A stretch of DNA of 64,000 bases, taken from the NCBI GenBank assembly GCA_041395505.1, contig JAWLAG010000001.1:1426001-1490000 (forward strand). Direction: 5' to 3'. Made by a program: the position numbers and the translations under genes. Below the pieces are notes generated by a model. It saw only the letters and a list, made by a program, of their open reading frames with translations. It searched no databases and was not told the origin of the DNA. The stretch's first letter is position 1. The number at the start of each line of letters is the position of its first letter. Positions 1 through 9,245 of the stretch are shown here, piece after piece. This stretch comes from Steroidobacteraceae bacterium. GTDB taxonomy: Bacteria > Pseudomonadota > Gammaproteobacteria > Steroidobacterales > Steroidobacteraceae.

Positions 1-891
1 CTGCGCGATGCTTTCGACGCGGCCGTGCCACGCGTGCCGGGCGTAGGTGTCGATTTCGATTGCGACCGGTTGTCCCTCGCGCACCTTGCCAAGATCCGTT
101 TCCTTGAAGTTGGCTTCGATCCAGACCGGATCATTTGCGACGATTGCGAATGCCGGGCCATTGCGGGTGACATAGGAACCCGCCATGGGCAGCTTGCTCA
201 CCATGCCGTCGCGCGGTGCATTGATGACCGCCTGGCGCAACTGCCATTCGCTGCGCGCCAGTTTTGCTTCGGCCGCCTTGACGTCTGGATGTGCGTCGAT
301 CGGCAAATCCGGTCGGCCGCCGAGCTGGGCGGCAAGCGCCGCAAGGTCGCGCTCGGCTAACGCGACCGCGCCGTCAGCCTCGACGGCCGCGCGGTCTGCG
401 TCGTCGAGTTCGGTCGCGGCTATCAGTTTGCGATTCTCAAGTTCCTGTTTGCGGCGAAATTCCTTGTGCGCGAACTGCGCGCTGCGCCGTGCCAGTTCGA
501 GTGCGGCCTGCTTCTCGGCGTATTGCGCTCTCAGTGTGCTGATTCGCACTCGTTCGGTTTCGACCTCCGCGCGCGCCTCCGTCACGTCGTAACGCAGCGA
601 TTCCGGATCGAGTTCGAGTATGGGCTGGCCGGCGCGAACACGATCATTCTCATGGACGAGCACATTGAGGATGCGTCCGTCCACTTCGGCGGCGACAATG
701 ACTTTGTCCGACTTGACGTAGGCGTTGTCGGTCTTGGCATAGCGCTGCTGCGCATGCCAATACCAGTAGGCGGAGATTGCCGCGGCGATCGGTAGCACCC
801 AGAGGCCAACGATGCGCAGCGCAATGCGACCGTTCGATCGACGCAGCAATTGGCCAGCGTTGTCAATCACGTCGCGATCCCGGTTGCCCAT
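1..891 (-). CDS. HlyD/EmrA-family efflux adaptor, partial
   Basis: Periplasmic adaptor (membrane fusion protein) of a multidrug efflux pump; the C-terminal end lies beyond the window edge, leaving about 297 residues. Reading back from an ATG at 891, the N-terminus is cytoplasmic, followed by one membrane segment at about residues 25-43 and then a biotinyl-lipoyl-like half domain (TDNAYVKSDKVIVAAEVDGR, residues about 53-72), the hallmark of EmrA-type proteins. A long charged alpha-hairpin follows. The start overlaps the end of the upstream MarR gene by 29 nt, so the two are co-transcribed. The partner transporter (EmrB-like MFS) is presumably just outside the window (inference). Confidence 0.85.
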   Translation of the reverse strand, partial: MGNRDRDVIDNAGQLLRRSNGRIALRIVGLWVLPIAAAISAYWYWHAQQRYAKTDNAYVKSDKVIVAAEVDGRILNVLVHENDRVRAGQPILELDPESLRYDVTEARAEVETERVRISTLRAQYAEKQAALELARRSAQFAHKEFRRKQELENRKLIAATELDDADRAAVEADGAVALAERDLAALAAQLGGRPDLPIDAHPDVKAAEAKLARSEWQLRQAVINAPRDGMVSKLPMAGSYVTRNGPAFAIVANDPVWIEANFKETDLGKVREGQPVAIEIDTYARHAWHGRVESIAQ

Positions 892-1327
892 TGCTTTGCT
901 GGCCTCGCTCGAGCAACGAATCGTGCACGATGCCGAGCAAGCGCATCAATTCATCGCGGTCGGTGTCGCTCAGTTCCCGCATGGCGTGGGCCGCGACCTG
1001 CGCACTTATCGTGCGGATTCTGTCGACCCGGGGTCGCGCGCGCGACGTCAGGTAAAGGCGCACCGCGCGCCGATCGGACGGGTGGGGCCTGCGCTCGACC
1101 AGGCCTGCCCTGGCCAGGTGATCAACCTGCCGCCCAAGCGTTATAGGTGTGAGTTCAATGGCTGTCGCGAGCTCGCGTTGCGTGCAGCCCTCCATCCGCG
1201 ACAGATAGGCGAGGGTGCGAAGGTCAGTCTGGGAAATACTCGTATCGTCTCGGCGCGCCATGAAGTCGCGCCGGATCAGGCGTGCGACCTCATGGACAAG
1301 AAAAGGCAATGTCGGGGGCGTTTGCAC
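863..1327 (-). CDS. MarR-family transcriptional regulator
   Basis: A 154-residue winged-helix repressor. The HTH segment is at about residues 45-90 (TQRELATAIELTPITLGRQV, then a wing with the typical DRRAVRLYLT motif). MarR proteins normally repress the efflux genes next to them and are released by small phenolic or lipophilic ligands. Here the gene overlaps the HlyD adaptor, so it is likely to control it and itself. The start is a GTG; CAGGAC lies about 8 nt upstream as a weak ribosome site. Upstream there is a TATAAT-like -10 and nested inverted repeats that could be its operator. Confidence 0.88.
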   Translation of the reverse strand: MQTPPTLPFLVHEVARLIRRDFMARRDDTSISQTDLRTLAYLSRMEGCTQRELATAIELTPITLGRQVDHLARAGLVERRPHPSDRRAVRLYLTSRARPRVDRIRTISAQVAAHAMRELSDTDRDELMRLLGIVHDSLLERGQQSNGQPGSRRD

Positions 1328-1331
1328 AGGC

Positions 1332-1376
1332 AGTAGTCCTGACTAATAAGCATGACAGATTATATGCCATACTACT
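1332..1376. promoter_or_regulatory. Possible MarR operator/promoter
   Basis: Between the MarR start and the end of cysNC there are nested inverted arms: AGTAGT (1332-1337) with ACTACT (1371-1376), and inside them GCAT (1350-1353) with ATGC (1364-1367). On the minus strand TATAAT sits at 1364-1359, in a -10 position for marR. No convincing -35 box is visible. Autorepression is inferred from family habit only. Confidence 0.35.
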
Positions 1377-3292
1377 TAAGCAGGTTCGCCCGAGGCGAGG
1401 CGTCCATTTTTGTCCAGATAATCAATAATTTGCGCAGCTGCGACGGTGGCATCCCCGGTCGCGGTGTCGACGCGAAGCTCGGCAAACTCGGGCGCTTCAT
1501 AGGGCGAGCTGATTCCCGTGAAATTCTTGAGCTCCCCTGTGCGGGCCTTCTTGTACAAGCCTTTGACGTCACGCTGCTCGGCTACGGCAAGCGGTGTGTC
1601 GACCCAGACTTCGATGAATTCGCCCGGCTCGAACAACTCGCGCGCCATGCGCCGCTCGGCGCGAAATGGCGAGATGAACGATACCAGCACGATGAGTCCT
1701 GCATCCACCATGAGCCTGGCGACCTCCGCAACCCGGCGAATGTTCTCGACGCGATCCTGGTCGCTGAAGCCGAGATCCTTGTTGAGCCCATGGCGCACGT
1801 TGTCGCCATCGAGGAGATAAGTGCGCTTGCCTTGCGCGGCGAGATTTTTCTCGACGAGGTTCGCGATGGTCGACTTTCCGGCACCGGACAAACCGGTGAA
1901 CCAGAGCACTCCCGGGCGTTGCCGGTTGTTGCGTGCGCGCGAGGCTTTATCCACATCGAGCGCCTGCCAATGAATGTTGTGCGAGCGGCGTAGTGCAAAA
2001 TGAAGCGTACCCGCGGCGACTGTTGCATTCGTCAGCGGATCAATGAGTATGAATCCGCCGAGTTGCCGATTCCGGGCATAGGGTTCGAAGGCAATTCGCT
2101 GGTCGAGCTCGATTTCGCAGACACCGATGTCGTTGAGTTCGAGTCGCTCCGCCGGCCGTTGCTGCAATGTATCGACATCGATCCGGTATTTGATCGGACT
2201 GATCGTCGCGCCCACCGTACGCGTGGCCATTTTCATCAGATAGCTTCGGCCTTGCAGCAACGCGTCGTCGTGCATCCACACGACGGTGGCTTCGAATTGA
2301 TTCGCGACCTCCGGTGGCTCGTTGCAAAGAGCCAGTACGTCGCCGCGACTCACATCGACCTCGGCGTCGAGTGTCAATGTGATCGCCTGGCCATTGACGG
2401 CTTCGTGGAGATCGCCGCTCGCGGTGACGATGCGGGTAACGTGGGCGTCGCGCCCGGATGGCAGCGCGCGCAGCCTGTCGCCGACCCGGACGCGGCCGGC
2501 ACAAACGAGACCCGCGAATCCTCGGAAGTCCTGGTGCGGTCGATTCACCCATTGTACCGGCATGCGAAATGCGCTTGCCGTGTCCTCGACCTCGGTCGGC
2601 ACAGTCTCGAGGTGCTGCATCAGCGTCGGGCCATCGTACCAGGGCATGTTCGATCCGGCGTCGATGATGTTATCGCCACGCACTGCTGACATTGGAATGG
2701 CAGTGAACTCATTGATATCGAGCGCGGCGGCGAATTCCGAGAAATCCGCCACGATCTTGCGGTACACCGCTGGCTGGTAATCGACCAGGTCCATCTTGTT
2801 GATCGCTAGCACCAGCTGGCGAATGCCCAGCAGGTGCACGAGGTAGGCATGCCTTCGGGTCTGGGTGAGCACGCCTTTGCGTGCATCGATCAGAAGTACG
2901 GCGAGGTCGGCCGTCGAGGCACCGGTGACCATGTTGCGTGTGTATTGCGCATGACCCGGTGTATCGGCAACGATGAACTTGCGCTTGTCGGTCGAGAAAT
3001 AGCGGTAGGCCACGTCGATGGTGATGCCTTGCTCGCGCTCGGCCGCCAGGCCATCGACCAGCAAGGCGAAATCCGTCTCACCGCCGCGTGTGCCGTGCTG
3101 CCTGGAATCGCGCTCGAGCGCAGCGAGCTGGTCCTCGAAGATCATCTTCGACTCGAAGAGGAGCCGTCCGATGAGGCTCGATTTACCATCGTCCACGGAG
3201 CCGCAGGTGATGAAACGCAACAGACTCTTGTGCCGGTGTGTGTCGAGGTAGCGGGCAATGTCGCTCGCGATCAGATCGGATTGGTGGGCCAT
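1376..3292 (-). CDS. cysNC: Bifunctional sulfate adenylyltransferase GTPase subunit / APS kinase (CysN-CysC fusion)
   Basis: Makes adenosine 5'-phosphosulfate with CysD at the cost of GTP, then phosphorylates it to PAPS. The N-terminal CysN GTPase part shows the P-loop GSVDDGKSS (31-39), DTPGH (110-114) and NKMD (165-168). EF-Tu-like beta-barrel domains follow. After a linker at about 450, the CysC kinase begins, with its own P-loop GLSGAGKS (467-474). The length of 638 residues is normal for the fused form. Its ATG shares one base with the cysD stop (TGATG), so translation is coupled. Cytoplasmic sulfur assimilation. Confidence 0.96.
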   Translation of the reverse strand: MAHQSDLIASDIARYLDTHRHKSLLRFITCGSVDDGKSSLIGRLLFESKMIFEDQLAALERDSRQHGTRGGETDFALLVDGLAAEREQGITIDVAYRYFSTDKRKFIVADTPGHAQYTRNMVTGASTADLAVLLIDARKGVLTQTRRHAYLVHLLGIRQLVLAINKMDLVDYQPAVYRKIVADFSEFAAALDINEFTAIPMSAVRGDNIIDAGSNMPWYDGPTLMQHLETVPTEVEDTASAFRMPVQWVNRPHQDFRGFAGLVCAGRVRVGDRLRALPSGRDAHVTRIVTASGDLHEAVNGQAITLTLDAEVDVSRGDVLALCNEPPEVANQFEATVVWMHDDALLQGRSYLMKMATRTVGATISPIKYRIDVDTLQQRPAERLELNDIGVCEIELDQRIAFEPYARNRQLGGFILIDPLTNATVAAGTLHFALRRSHNIHWQALDVDKASRARNNRQRPGVLWFTGLSGAGKSTIANLVEKNLAAQGKRTYLLDGDNVRHGLNKDLGFSDQDRVENIRRVAEVARLMVDAGLIVLVSFISPFRAERRMARELFEPGEFIEVWVDTPLAVAEQRDVKGLYKKARTGELKNFTGISSPYEAPEFAELRVDTATGDATVAAAQIIDYLDKNGRLASGEPA

Positions 3293-4197
3293 CAGAAATA
3301 GCCCTCCTGCTTCTTCTTCTCCATTGACGCCGCGGCATCGTGGTCGATGACCCGGCCTTGTCGCTCAGAAGATCGCGTCAGCAACATCTCCTGGATGATC
3401 GCGGGCAGCGTGTCCGCGCGGCTCTCGATGGCTCCGGTTAGTGGGTAGCAGCCGAGTGTGCGAAAGCGCACGCTACGCATCTGGGGGCGTTCGCCTTCGG
3501 CAAGCGGCATGCGTTCGTCGTCGACCATGATCAATGTGCCGTCGCGCTCGACCACGGGCCTCTCGGCCGCGAAATACAAGGGTACGATGGGAATGCCCTC
3601 GAGATAGATGTATTGCCAGATGTCGAGCTCCGTCCAGTTGGAGAGCGGGAAGACGCGTATGCTCTCGCCGCGGTGCTTGCGGGTGTTGTAGAGATTCCAA
3701 AGTTCGGGCCGCTGGTTCTTTGGTTCCCAGCGATGCTGGGCACTGCGAAACGAGAATACGCGCTCCTTGGCGCGGCTTTTCTCCTCGTCACGCCGCGCGC
3801 CGCCGAAGGCGGCGTCGAATCCATACTTGTCGAGCGCTTGCTTTAGTGCCTGGGTCTTCATGACGTCGGTGTGGATAGCCGAACCGTGCGTGAATGGGCC
3901 AATGCCTTTCGCGATGCCTTCCTGGTTGACGTGCACGATGAGATCCATGCCGAGCTTCCGGGCCATGGCATCGCGGAATTCGTACATCTCGCGAAATTTC
4001 CAGGTCGTGTCGACGTGCATCAGTGGAAAGGGCGGCGTGGCCGGATGGAACGCCTTCATGGCCAGGTGCAGCATGACCGCGCTGTCCTTGCCGATGGAAT
4101 AGAGCATTACGGGCTTCGCGCACTCGGACACCACCTCGCGCATGATGTGAATGCTTTCGGCTTCTAGCCGCTCGAGGTGGGTCAGTGGAATGCTCAC
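3292..4197 (-). CDS. cysD: Sulfate adenylyltransferase subunit 2
   Basis: Catalytic ATP-sulfurylase subunit of 301 residues that adenylates sulfate with the CysN GTPase. It has the PP-loop signature SIGKDSAVML at about residues 34-43 and the family start pattern LTHLERLEAESIHIMREV. Homologues begin at the same point, so the GTG at 4197 is chosen. First gene of the cysD-cysNC operon. No cysH, cysI or cysJ is nearby, so sulfite formation is encoded elsewhere. Confidence 0.96.
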   Translation of the reverse strand: MSIPLTHLERLEAESIHIMREVVSECAKPVMLYSIGKDSAVMLHLAMKAFHPATPPFPLMHVDTTWKFREMYEFRDAMARKLGMDLIVHVNQEGIAKGIGPFTHGSAIHTDVMKTQALKQALDKYGFDAAFGGARRDEEKSRAKERVFSFRSAQHRWEPKNQRPELWNLYNTRKHRGESIRVFPLSNWTELDIWQYIYLEGIPIVPLYFAAERPVVERDGTLIMVDDERMPLAEGERPQMRSVRFRTLGCYPLTGAIESRADTLPAIIQEMLLTRSSERQGRVIDHDAAASMEKKKQEGYF

Positions 4198-4237
4198 GCG
4201 CGCGGTGCTCTTCGAGTGAATGGGCGAGAAAATAACT

Positions 4238-4262
4238 CTACCATATTATATGCATTGGGTAG
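4238..4262. promoter_or_regulatory. Putative cysD promoter with inverted repeat
   Basis: Upstream of cysD the arms CTACC (4238-4242) and GGTAG (4258-4262) flank a minus-strand TATAAT (4250-4245), 48 nt before the GTG start. The block ATTATATGC also occurs at the marR promoter. No clear -35 box; assignment is tentative. Confidence 0.35.
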
Positions 4263-4373
4263 TATATAGGCGGCTACACGCCGCGCATGCGCCGCGCTTG
4301 GGCCCGGGCGGCAATAGTGGCATATTGCGGTCAAACAATAGATCCGGTTGCGACCGGACGCCTGGGAGGGTCA

Positions 4374-5477
4374 ATGGAAGAGCAGTCGACAACCGGCGCG
4401 GCAGCTGACGCTGCCGCACCCGCGAGCACAGCGGCCACGCGCAATATTCCGTTCGAGTTTCGTGCCACCGGCGGCGAGTATTTTCGAATCTGGATCGTCA
4501 ACCTGCTGTTGACCATCGTCACGCTTGGTATCTACTCGGCCTGGGCGAAAGTGCGGCGCCTGCGCTACTTCTATGGCAGCACCCTGCTCGACGGTGCGTC
4601 CTTCGAATATCACGGTCGACCGATCGCGATTTTGAAGGGTCGATTGATCGTCGTCGGCGCTTACATGATTTTCCTTCTGGTAAGTCACTTCCTGCCGCTG
4701 ATTACCTTCATCATCATTCCATTGTTCATTTTCGCAGTGCCCTGGATCGTGCAGCGATCGCGCTTGTTCCAGATGCGCATGAGTTCCTGGCGCGGGCTGC
4801 GATTTAATTTCACGGGAACCTACGGCGGGGCGATGGGCGCCTATGTAGGCTGGGCAATCGTGGCCGCCATCACGCTGTACGTGTTGGTCCCTATCTGGTT
4901 GTGGAAGCGAGTCAATTACCTGCTTTCGAATTCGAGCTATGGCGGCGAACGTTTTCGCTTCACAACCCCCATCGGCCGATACTTCGGGTTCTATTTCAAG
5001 ACAATCGGCTTGATGTTGCTGCTCGGTATCTTGGCAGGCATTCTGGTCGGCGCCGCAGCCGCCGGCGCGGGCAAGCCGGCCGTCGAACCGGGCAACCCGT
5101 ATTCCATCTTCATGCATGCGCCTGTCATGCTGGCGTTCATTATTCTCGGCGTGCTTGGGCTTGGCATCGCGGGCTATTACCAGAAGTCCTTCATCAATGC
5201 CTCGTTCGGCGGTCTCGAGATCGGCAATCACAAAGTGCGCTCCGAGCTTCGCGCCTGGCCATTGATCGGCATCTATGTCAGCAATTTCCTGCTGATCGTC
5301 CTGACACTCGGTTTGTTCTATCCCTGGGCCAAGGTGCGGCAGATGCGCTACCAGCTCGACAACACGAGCATCGACGCACAGGGCGGTTTTGATGAGTTCC
5401 GTGCCGGCGCCGAGGCCGATGCGAGCGCAGTGGGCGAGGAAGTGGGCGACTTCTTCGACGTGGACTTCGGGCTGTGA
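4374..5477 (+). CDS. DUF898 family (YjgN-like) inner-membrane protein
   Basis: A 367-residue polytopic membrane protein. It carries the DUF898 signature twice: FRATGGEYFRIWIVNLLLTI...YSAWAKVRRLRYFYG near the N-terminus, and a matching FLLIVLTLGLFYPWAKVRQMRY near the C-terminus, which suggests internal duplication. The frame is open back to 4287, but the ATG at 4374 follows a GGGAGG ribosome site, so the shorter start is preferred. Function of the family is not known. An M48 peptidase follows after about 10 nt, a pairing that suggests joint membrane quality control (inference). Confidence 0.85.
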   Translation: MEEQSTTGAAADAAAPASTAATRNIPFEFRATGGEYFRIWIVNLLLTIVTLGIYSAWAKVRRLRYFYGSTLLDGASFEYHGRPIAILKGRLIVVGAYMIFLLVSHFLPLITFIIIPLFIFAVPWIVQRSRLFQMRMSSWRGLRFNFTGTYGGAMGAYVGWAIVAAITLYVLVPIWLWKRVNYLLSNSSYGGERFRFTTPIGRYFGFYFKTIGLMLLLGILAGILVGAAAAGAGKPAVEPGNPYSIFMHAPVMLAFIILGVLGLGIAGYYQKSFINASFGGLEIGNHKVRSELRAWPLIGIYVSNFLLIVLTLGLFYPWAKVRQMRYQLDNTSIDAQGGFDEFRAGAEADASAVGEEVGDFFDVDFGL

Positions 5478-5487
5478 GTGGCGCTGA

Positions 5488-6555
5488 TTGATCGCTGGGC
5501 AGTATTTTGATTCGAACAGCTCCCGATCCCATGCGGCGCAGCTGACCATCTCGCCGCAGGGCCAGATCCGTCTCGCGGTCGCAACGGCCGAGGAAATGCC
5601 GAATCAAGTCGTCGAAGCGTCGGTCACCGAAGTTGGGATTTCCGAGCGCTTGGGCAACATCACGCGTCGCGTGACATTCCCCGATGGCGCGGTATTCGAG
5701 ACCGATGACAACGATGCGCTCGACCGTGCGCTCGCTGAGTTCGGGCACGTGCCCGGTGTGGTGGATTGGCTCGAGCGGCGTTGGCCCGCGGCGCTCGCCG
5801 CGTTGGCGGCGGTCGCGGCGATCACGATTCTCTTCATACGATACGGTGTGCCGGCGCTCGCCAATTTCGCGGCGGCCAATCTGCCGGCCAAGATCGACGC
5901 ACGACTCGGCGCCGAAGCGCTTGAAGCGCTCGATGGGGTCTTCTTCCGGCCCACGGAGTTGCCGCGCGCCCGGGAGCGCGAGTTGCAGGGCTATCTCGAC
6001 GACATGGCGGATGAAGTCGATGACGGCCATATGTATCGCCTCGAATTGCGCCGCTCGCCCATCATGGGCGCCAATGCGCTTGCGTTGCCGTCCGGCATCA
6101 TCGTCATGACCGATGAACTGGTGGCACTATCGCATAATGACGAAGAGCTGATCGCCGTGCTCGCGCACGAGGTCGGTCATGTGCGTCGTCGCCACGCGCT
6201 GCGGCAGATATTGCAATCGGCAGGCGTGTCCGCGATCGCTTTTGCGGTCCTCGGCGACGTGAGTTCCGTGTCGGCGCTGATCTATGCGGCGCCGGCGCTC
6301 ATCGAGGCGAAGAATTCACGAGACTTCGAGCGCGAGGCCGATGATTTCGCGAAAAGCTGGCTCGATGCGCATGGCATTGCGCGTTCGCGTTTCGACGACA
6401 TACTCTGTCGCATGGATGAGCGGCCCGAGACCGAGGGCGAGGGCGCAGGCGACGAGGGCGATCGCATCGGGCGGTTCCTCGCGACTCATCCGCCGACCGA
6501 GGAGCGTGCGCACTGCAGTGAACCGGCCAAGCGGCGCACGGCCGACGCGCGCTGA
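5488..6555 (+). CDS. M48 family metallopeptidase
   Basis: Zinc endopeptidase of 355 residues in the inner membrane. The N-terminal part (GQYFDSNSSRSHAAQL) matches the small beta-rich domain that often precedes membrane M48 peptidases. A transmembrane segment lies at about 103-118. The zinc site HEVGH is at 227-231, with the third-ligand motif EREADDFA at about 281-288. The start is a TTG at 5488, which keeps the conserved N-terminal domain intact; no ATG would do so. It follows the DUF898 gene directly. Confidence 0.88.
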   Translation: MIAGQYFDSNSSRSHAAQLTISPQGQIRLAVATAEEMPNQVVEASVTEVGISERLGNITRRVTFPDGAVFETDDNDALDRALAEFGHVPGVVDWLERRWPAALAALAAVAAITILFIRYGVPALANFAAANLPAKIDARLGAEALEALDGVFFRPTELPRARERELQGYLDDMADEVDDGHMYRLELRRSPIMGANALALPSGIIVMTDELVALSHNDEELIAVLAHEVGHVRRRHALRQILQSAGVSAIAFAVLGDVSSVSALIYAAPALIEAKNSRDFEREADDFAKSWLDAHGIARSRFDDILCRMDERPETEGEGAGDEGDRIGRFLATHPPTEERAHCSEPAKRRTADAR

Positions 6556-6591
6556 GTCGGCAATCATGTCAATGAGCCGAGGGGTCAGACA

Positions 6592-7470
6592 TTGCTAGCC
6601 ATCCTGCTTGCCCTGCTGGCGCTCATCAGTGCCGCGCTGTTGGTCCGGTTGGTTCATATCGCGCGTGCTCGCGGTCAGTTGCAGCCGCGACTCGAAGCCA
6701 TCGGACTCGGTGCCGTGACCAATTTCTTCGACACCCTGGGCATCGGCTCGTTCGCGCCGACAACAGCGTGGTTCAAGTTCCGCTCGCTCGTTCCGGACAG
6801 CTTCATACCGGCCACCCTTAACGTCGGACATGCCTTGCCGACGGTCGCGCAATCGGTCATTTTCCTCGTGCTGCTGGGCGTGCATGTCGATCCTGTGCTG
6901 CTTGTCTCCTGCGTTGCCGCAGCCACGGCTGGCGCGCTGATTGGTGCGCCCATTGTCGTGAGTACGCCCATTCGGCTCGTGCAGGCCGTCGTCGGCATCG
7001 CCCTGGTGATTGCGGCGACACTGTTCGCGATGAGCAATCTGGGGCTCTTTCCGGTGGGCGGCACTGCTACGTCCCTGCCTGCGGCATCGCTCCTGATCGC
7101 AATCGCAGCGCATTTTGTCATGGGAGCCCTGATGGCCTTCGGCATTGGACTCTATGCACCGTCGCTGATCCTGCTGAGTCTTCTCGGCCTCGATCCGCGA
7201 CTGGCCTTTCCGGTGATGTCGAGTGCCTGTGCGTTCCTGATGCCTGCGACAGGTTTCAAGTTCATGACGTCCGAGCGCATCGATCTGCGTGTCGTCATCG
7301 GGATCGCCCTGGGTGGGGTACCCGCCGTGTTGCTCGCGGCCTTTGTCGTGAAGGAACTGCCGATGACCACGCTGCGCTGGATGGTTGTGGCGGTTGTTCT
7401 ATATGCCGCCGTGCTGCTGTTGCGAGCGGCGTTCAAGGGCGATGCTGCACGCGATCCGACCTCGCGCTGA
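6592..7470 (+). CDS. TauE/SafE-family sulfite/organosulfur exporter-like permease
   Basis: A 292-residue protein with about eight hydrophobic segments and the TauE/SafE features: an N-terminal FFDTLGIGSFAPTTAWFK loop and a second half with a related segment around GLYAPSLILLSLLGLDPRLA. Family members export small anions such as sulfite or sulfoacetate; the substrate here cannot be told. Start is TTG at 6592 with GAGG upstream. It sits between a peptidase and a DUF885 gene, about 37 nt after the former. Confidence 0.82.
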   Translation: MLAILLALLALISAALLVRLVHIARARGQLQPRLEAIGLGAVTNFFDTLGIGSFAPTTAWFKFRSLVPDSFIPATLNVGHALPTVAQSVIFLVLLGVHVDPVLLVSCVAAATAGALIGAPIVVSTPIRLVQAVVGIALVIAATLFAMSNLGLFPVGGTATSLPAASLLIAIAAHFVMGALMAFGIGLYAPSLILLSLLGLDPRLAFPVMSSACAFLMPATGFKFMTSERIDLRVVIGIALGGVPAVLLAAFVVKELPMTTLRWMVVAVVLYAAVLLLRAAFKGDAARDPTSR

Positions 7471-7484
7471 CCGGAGTTGAGACC

Positions 7485-9245
7485 ATGAGAGCAACGATAC
7501 CTGGCGCGTTTGCGTTGACCCTGGCATTGGCGGCGCAATGTGCCGTAGCAAGCGCCGCAAGCGATGCGCTGGCGGCGCTATTGGACGATGAGCGCGAAGC
7601 GGCCTGGCGTGACGATCCACTGCAGGCAACTTACGAAGGCGTGCATCGCTACGACGATCGCCTGCCATCCGTGACGCCGGCGGATCAGGTCATGCGGCTC
7701 GCGACGAACCAGCGGTTTCTGGATCGCCTGCACGCGATCGATGTCGATTCGCTTACGCCGCAGGAGCGGATCAGTCTTGAGCTATTCGATTTCGTGTTGA
7801 GCCAGCGGCAGATACTGGGTCGCCATCGCGACTGGCGCACGCCCATCAACAGCGACAGCGGCTTCTATGCCGACTTGTTGCTGCTCGCCGACGCGCATCC
7901 ATTCGCGAACGCTGCGGACTACGAACGCTATATTTCGCGCCTGCGGGATGTGCCGCGATACTTTCGGCAGAATATCGACAACATGCGCATCGGCATGCGG
8001 GAGGGATTTACCCTGCCGCGCGAGATACTGCCCGGCATCGCGACGATCATTGCAGGCGCACAGATCCGTAATGTCGAAGAGTCGACGTTCTGGGCGCCAT
8101 TCGCCCGTTTTCCAGAGTCGGTCTCTGCGTCGGATCGGGAGCGCCTCATGGCGGATGGCCGCAGTGCCATTCGCGATGCCGTGGCGCCCGCCTATGCGCA
8201 GTTCCAGGCATTCTTCGAGTCGGAGTATCGGCGCAAGGCGCGCACTAGTGTCGGAGCGAGCGCGATGCCGGGTGGCCGCGAGTATTACGCCGACCTGATC
8301 CGCTACTACACGACCTTGCCCGATGCGACCGCCGATGGAATCCATCGAACGGGACTCGCGGAAGTCGCGCGTATACGCGCACAGATGGAAGGCATCGTCA
8401 GGGAAGTCAATTTTGCCGGTGACTTCGCGGCATTCCTCGCCTACCTTCGCACCGATCCGCAGTTCTATCCCAAGTCAGGCGATGAGTTGCTACGTGAAGC
8501 CGCATGGATCACCCGCGAGATCGATGCGCGCATACCGGATTTCTTTGGACTGATACCGCGCACACCATACACCGTAAAGCCAGTGCCGGCGGCGCTCGCC
8601 CCAAACTACACCGGCGGGCGATATAACCCGGGCCCCACGGGTGCAGCCGGAGAGTATTGGGTCAACACGACGCGATTGGATCAACGACCGCTTTACGTAC
8701 TTCCGGCATTGACACTGCATGAGGCAGCGCCTGGCCACCATACCCAGGGTTCGCTTGCGCGTGAACTCGAGAACGTGCCGGCATTTCGCCGCAACTTCTA
8801 TCCGCATGCGTTCGGCGAGGGCTGGGGTCTATATTCGGAGTGGCTCGGCCAGGAAATGGGTATTTATCACACGCCCTACGAGCGTTTCGGACGCCTCACC
8901 TACGAGATGTGGCGCGCATGCCGGCTCGTGGTCGACACCGGTATTCACGCGATGGGCTGGACCCGCCAGCAGGCGATCGACTACATGACCGGCAACACGG
9001 CACTGTCGAACCACGAGATTCGCACGGAGATCGATCGCTACATTGCCTGGCCAGGCCAGGCGCTTGCCTACAAGACCGGCGAGATGCACATCATCGCGCT
9101 GCGACGGCATGCCGAGCGAGAGCTGGGGGAGCATTTCGACGTGCGCGCCTTTCACGACGCTGTGCTCGACAATGGTGGCCTGACGCTGCCGGTACTTGGT
9201 GAGCAGATCGAAGCCTACATCGCGCGTGTGAAGGCGGCACACTGA
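7485..9245 (+). CDS. DUF885 family secreted metallo-hydrolase
   Basis: A 586-residue protein with a Sec signal peptide (cleavage near residue 24, ...CAVASA). DUF885 proteins have a thermolysin-like zinc motif; here it appears as LTLHEAAPGHHTQG at roughly residues 407-420, followed by GEGWGLYSEWLGQEMG, which supplies the downstream glutamate. Probably a periplasmic peptidase-like enzyme of unknown substrate. The ATG at 7485 has GGAG upstream, and its stop overlaps the next gene (TGATG), so it is translationally coupled to dctA. Confidence 0.85.
   Translation: MRATIPGAFALTLALAAQCAVASAASDALAALLDDEREAAWRDDPLQATYEGVHRYDDRLPSVTPADQVMRLATNQRFLDRLHAIDVDSLTPQERISLELFDFVLSQRQILGRHRDWRTPINSDSGFYADLLLLADAHPFANAADYERYISRLRDVPRYFRQNIDNMRIGMREGFTLPREILPGIATIIAGAQIRNVEESTFWAPFARFPESVSASDRERLMADGRSAIRDAVAPAYAQFQAFFESEYRRKARTSVGASAMPGGREYYADLIRYYTTLPDATADGIHRTGLAEVARIRAQMEGIVREVNFAGDFAAFLAYLRTDPQFYPKSGDELLREAAWITREIDARIPDFFGLIPRTPYTVKPVPAALAPNYTGGRYNPGPTGAAGEYWVNTTRLDQRPLYVLPALTLHEAAPGHHTQGSLARELENVPAFRRNFYPHAFGEGWGLYSEWLGQEMGIYHTPYERFGRLTYEMWRACRLVVDTGIHAMGWTRQQAIDYMTGNTALSNHEIRTEIDRYIAWPGQALAYKTGEMHIIALRRHAERELGEHFDVRAFHDAVLDNGGLTLPVLGEQIEAYIARVKAAH

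Noticed and set aside
4371..5549. Minus-strand open frame of 392 codons
   Set aside because: Antisense to the DUF898 gene, with a His/Gln/Asp-rich composition that reflects codon shadowing.
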